Assembly: GCF_000400365.1 (NCBI RefSeq)
Contig: NZ_BAOG01000068.1
Span: forward strand, 56,788 to 120,787
DNA length: 64,000 bases
Source: Vibrio jasicida CAIM 1864 = LMG 25398
GTDB lineage: Bacteria > Pseudomonadota > Gammaproteobacteria > Enterobacterales > Vibrionaceae
Reading direction: 5' to 3'
The position numbers and the translations under genes were made by a program. The notes below the pieces were generated by a model. It was not told where the DNA came from. It saw nothing but the letters and a program-made list of their open reading frames with translations, and did no database searches. Of this stretch, positions 63,020-64,000 are shown one piece after another. Within the stretch, counting starts at the first letter, position 1. Every line of letters begins with the position of its first letter.

Positions 63020-63502
63020 ATGAACAAACCGGAAGTTATCTGGCCGGATTATTATCATCCCAAACATTCTCATATTCATGTGCGTAGCCAAATCGAAATC
63101 CCTGAACCTCCCGAGGTTGTTTGGCAACACTTAGTTCGTGCTCATGAATGGCCCGCATGGCGAGACGGAAAAACCATGGTGCAGATCCTAAGTGGCGACA
63201 GCACATTGTGCAAAAACACCATGTTTCGTTGGAAAGCCTCTTGGCTAGACTTTCATTGTACGGTTGTCGAATACACACAGCATCAGCGCTTGGCTTGGAA
63301 AGGGAAAAAAGGCGGCGTTGATATGTATCACGCGTGGGTGTTGGAACCAACCAAAACCGGTTGCAGTATTGTCACCGAAAGCACACAACGTGGTGGCATG
63401 ACTTGGCTTACCAAATACTTTGCACCAAAAAGGTTGAGAAGATACCAGCTCAAATGGCTAGAAGAGTTATGTCGTCAGTCTCATGGTCACTGCGGCAAAT
63501 AA
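63020..63502 (+). CDS. SRPBCC (START-like) domain protein
   Basis: A 160-residue protein with a helix-grip ligand-binding fold of the polyketide-cyclase/SRPBCC group: VRSQIEIPEPPEVVWQHL at the start, WPAWRDG and RLAWKGKKGG in the middle, and the C-terminal long helix RRYQLKWLEELCRQ. It would bind a hydrophobic ligand; no enzymatic residues are evident. Single-gene unit downstream of the barrel protein. Confidence 0.75.
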   Translation: MNKPEVIWPDYYHPKHSHIHVRSQIEIPEPPEVVWQHLVRAHEWPAWRDGKTMVQILSGDSTLCKNTMFRWKASWLDFHCTVVEYTQHQRLAWKGKKGGVDMYHAWVLEPTKTGCSIVTESTQRGGMTWLTKYFAPKRLRRYQLKWLEELCRQSHGHCGK

Positions 63503-63659
63503 GCACCAATGCCCCCCGCCTACCGACGGATATGTACAATAAATGCTCCCTCCCTGATCTCAATCATATTTGAGACACATTGCATGAGATACCCTTAGCG
63601 AAAACTATAAAACCCAATCATATGACCCCATGGTCAATAGATAAGGCGCTTGAGCAGCA

Positions 63660-63899
63660 ATGTCGATTAACATTTCAGATCTAACCACCGCATTAAGCAA
63701 GGTGGAGCACATCCACAAAGTTCAATTGGAAAACGTGCATCAGTTTTTTAAGTCTAACGAAACTTTCTCGGTAAAGGCCTTTAGCCAAATTGTGGCAACG
63801 GACTCTATTGATGAACGTTTTAAAGCTATCGACAAAGAATTTGCTTTGTTGGGCGATGCTAAAACTTACCTGCTAGAAGCCTCTTACCTAGTAAGCTAA
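63660..63899 (+). CDS. Small hypothetical protein
   Basis: A 79-residue helical, acidic protein (NISDLTTALSKVEHIHKVQL, KAIDKEFALLGDAKTYLL) without a signal peptide. I do not recognise it. The ATG follows GAGCAGCA, a poor ribosome site. It may be a real short gene or the remnant of a longer one. The short region behind it holds an inverted repeat. Confidence 0.45.
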   Translation: MSINISDLTTALSKVEHIHKVQLENVHQFFKSNETFSVKAFSQIVATDSIDERFKAIDKEFALLGDAKTYLLEASYLVS

Positions 63900-63930
63900 A
63901 TGCCTCAAGAATAAAAATGTATGGTCCGCC

Positions 63931-63962
63931 CCGTTATTGCAACTACAATTAAGTAATAACGG
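63931..63962. other. Inverted repeat near the right edge
   Basis: CCGTTATT and AATAACGG are perfect 8-bp arms around a 16-base centre. An ATG at 63977 with an open frame to the window edge may begin a further gene, so this could be an operator in its promoter; too little sequence remains to say. Confidence 0.4.
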
Positions 63963-64000
63963 AGTTGGTTTGCGCTAATGTATTCGGAGTCCTTGTTGGG

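Noticed and set aside
63334..63573. 79-codon ORF overlapping the end of the START-like gene
   Set aside because: It lies out of frame inside a well-supported gene and lacks coding character.

Overview
The window looks like a piece of a Vibrio genome, most likely from the Harveyi clade (V. parahaemolyticus / V. alginolyticus / V. campbellii relatives) and possibly from the second chromosome. This rests on recognisable gene content: a TtrRSBCA tetrathionate locus, PqiABC, MesX/MesD, an orphan YopT-like effector with its chaperone, many accessory transporters and GNAT enzymes, and moderate GC. It is an inference, not a database match. No rRNA, tRNA, CRISPR array or complete insertion sequence was seen.

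Layout. 1-5.4 kb: the end of a large unknown protein, a GNAT/isochorismatase pair, and a LysR regulator divergent from an HlyD/DUF2955 efflux pair. 5.4-6.1 kb: tandem copies of a ~190-bp intergenic repeat. 6.1-8.7 kb: an exported ankyrin-like protein and the folate-independent methionine synthase pair mesX-mesD. 8.9-12.4 kb: a TTGT microsatellite inside a small ORF, then an AT-rich, tightly packed three-gene cassette (DUF262 + AAA ATPase + HDR-type PLD-like protein) that looks like an uncharacterised phage-defence system and is the most interesting item here. 12.5-14.6 kb: a DEDDh exonuclease and a type III effector/chaperone pair. 14.9-20.5 kb: a five-gene tripartite ABC efflux operon. 20.7-27 kb: a metallo-hydrolase, a TetR/GNAT pair with matching operators, a candidate amidase toxin/immunity pair, phospholipase A and further GNAT and methyltransferase genes. 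27-31 kb: ScsB/ScsD-type thiol-redox proteins, a two-helix membrane protein and a LysR regulator. 31.2-34.4 kb: a very large HD-GYP receptor.

34.5-44.6 kb is a galactoside utilisation cluster: GPH symporter and GH36 alpha-galactosidase leftward, LamB-like porin, MalM-like lipoprotein and LacZ rightward. Three near-identical operators match the GalR consensus, and a GalR homologue lies about 10 kb away at 54.4 kb. Between them sits a sulfur-oxyanion respiration block: ttrRS leftward, ttrBCA rightward, then tsdB-tsdA. The ttrB and tsdB promoters carry the same 12-bp dyad, and the ttrB promoter also has an FNR-like site, which suggests that anaerobiosis and TtrRS control both tetrathionate/thiosulfate enzymes.

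55.5-59 kb is pqiABC (envelope lipid transport). 59.1-62 kb has a NemR-like regulator, a sulfatase/DUF4345 operon with a 21-residue membrane peptide upstream, and a NemR-type box. The window ends with an outer-membrane barrel, a START-like protein and a small unknown protein. Functions come from motif recognition by eye; no homology search was run.
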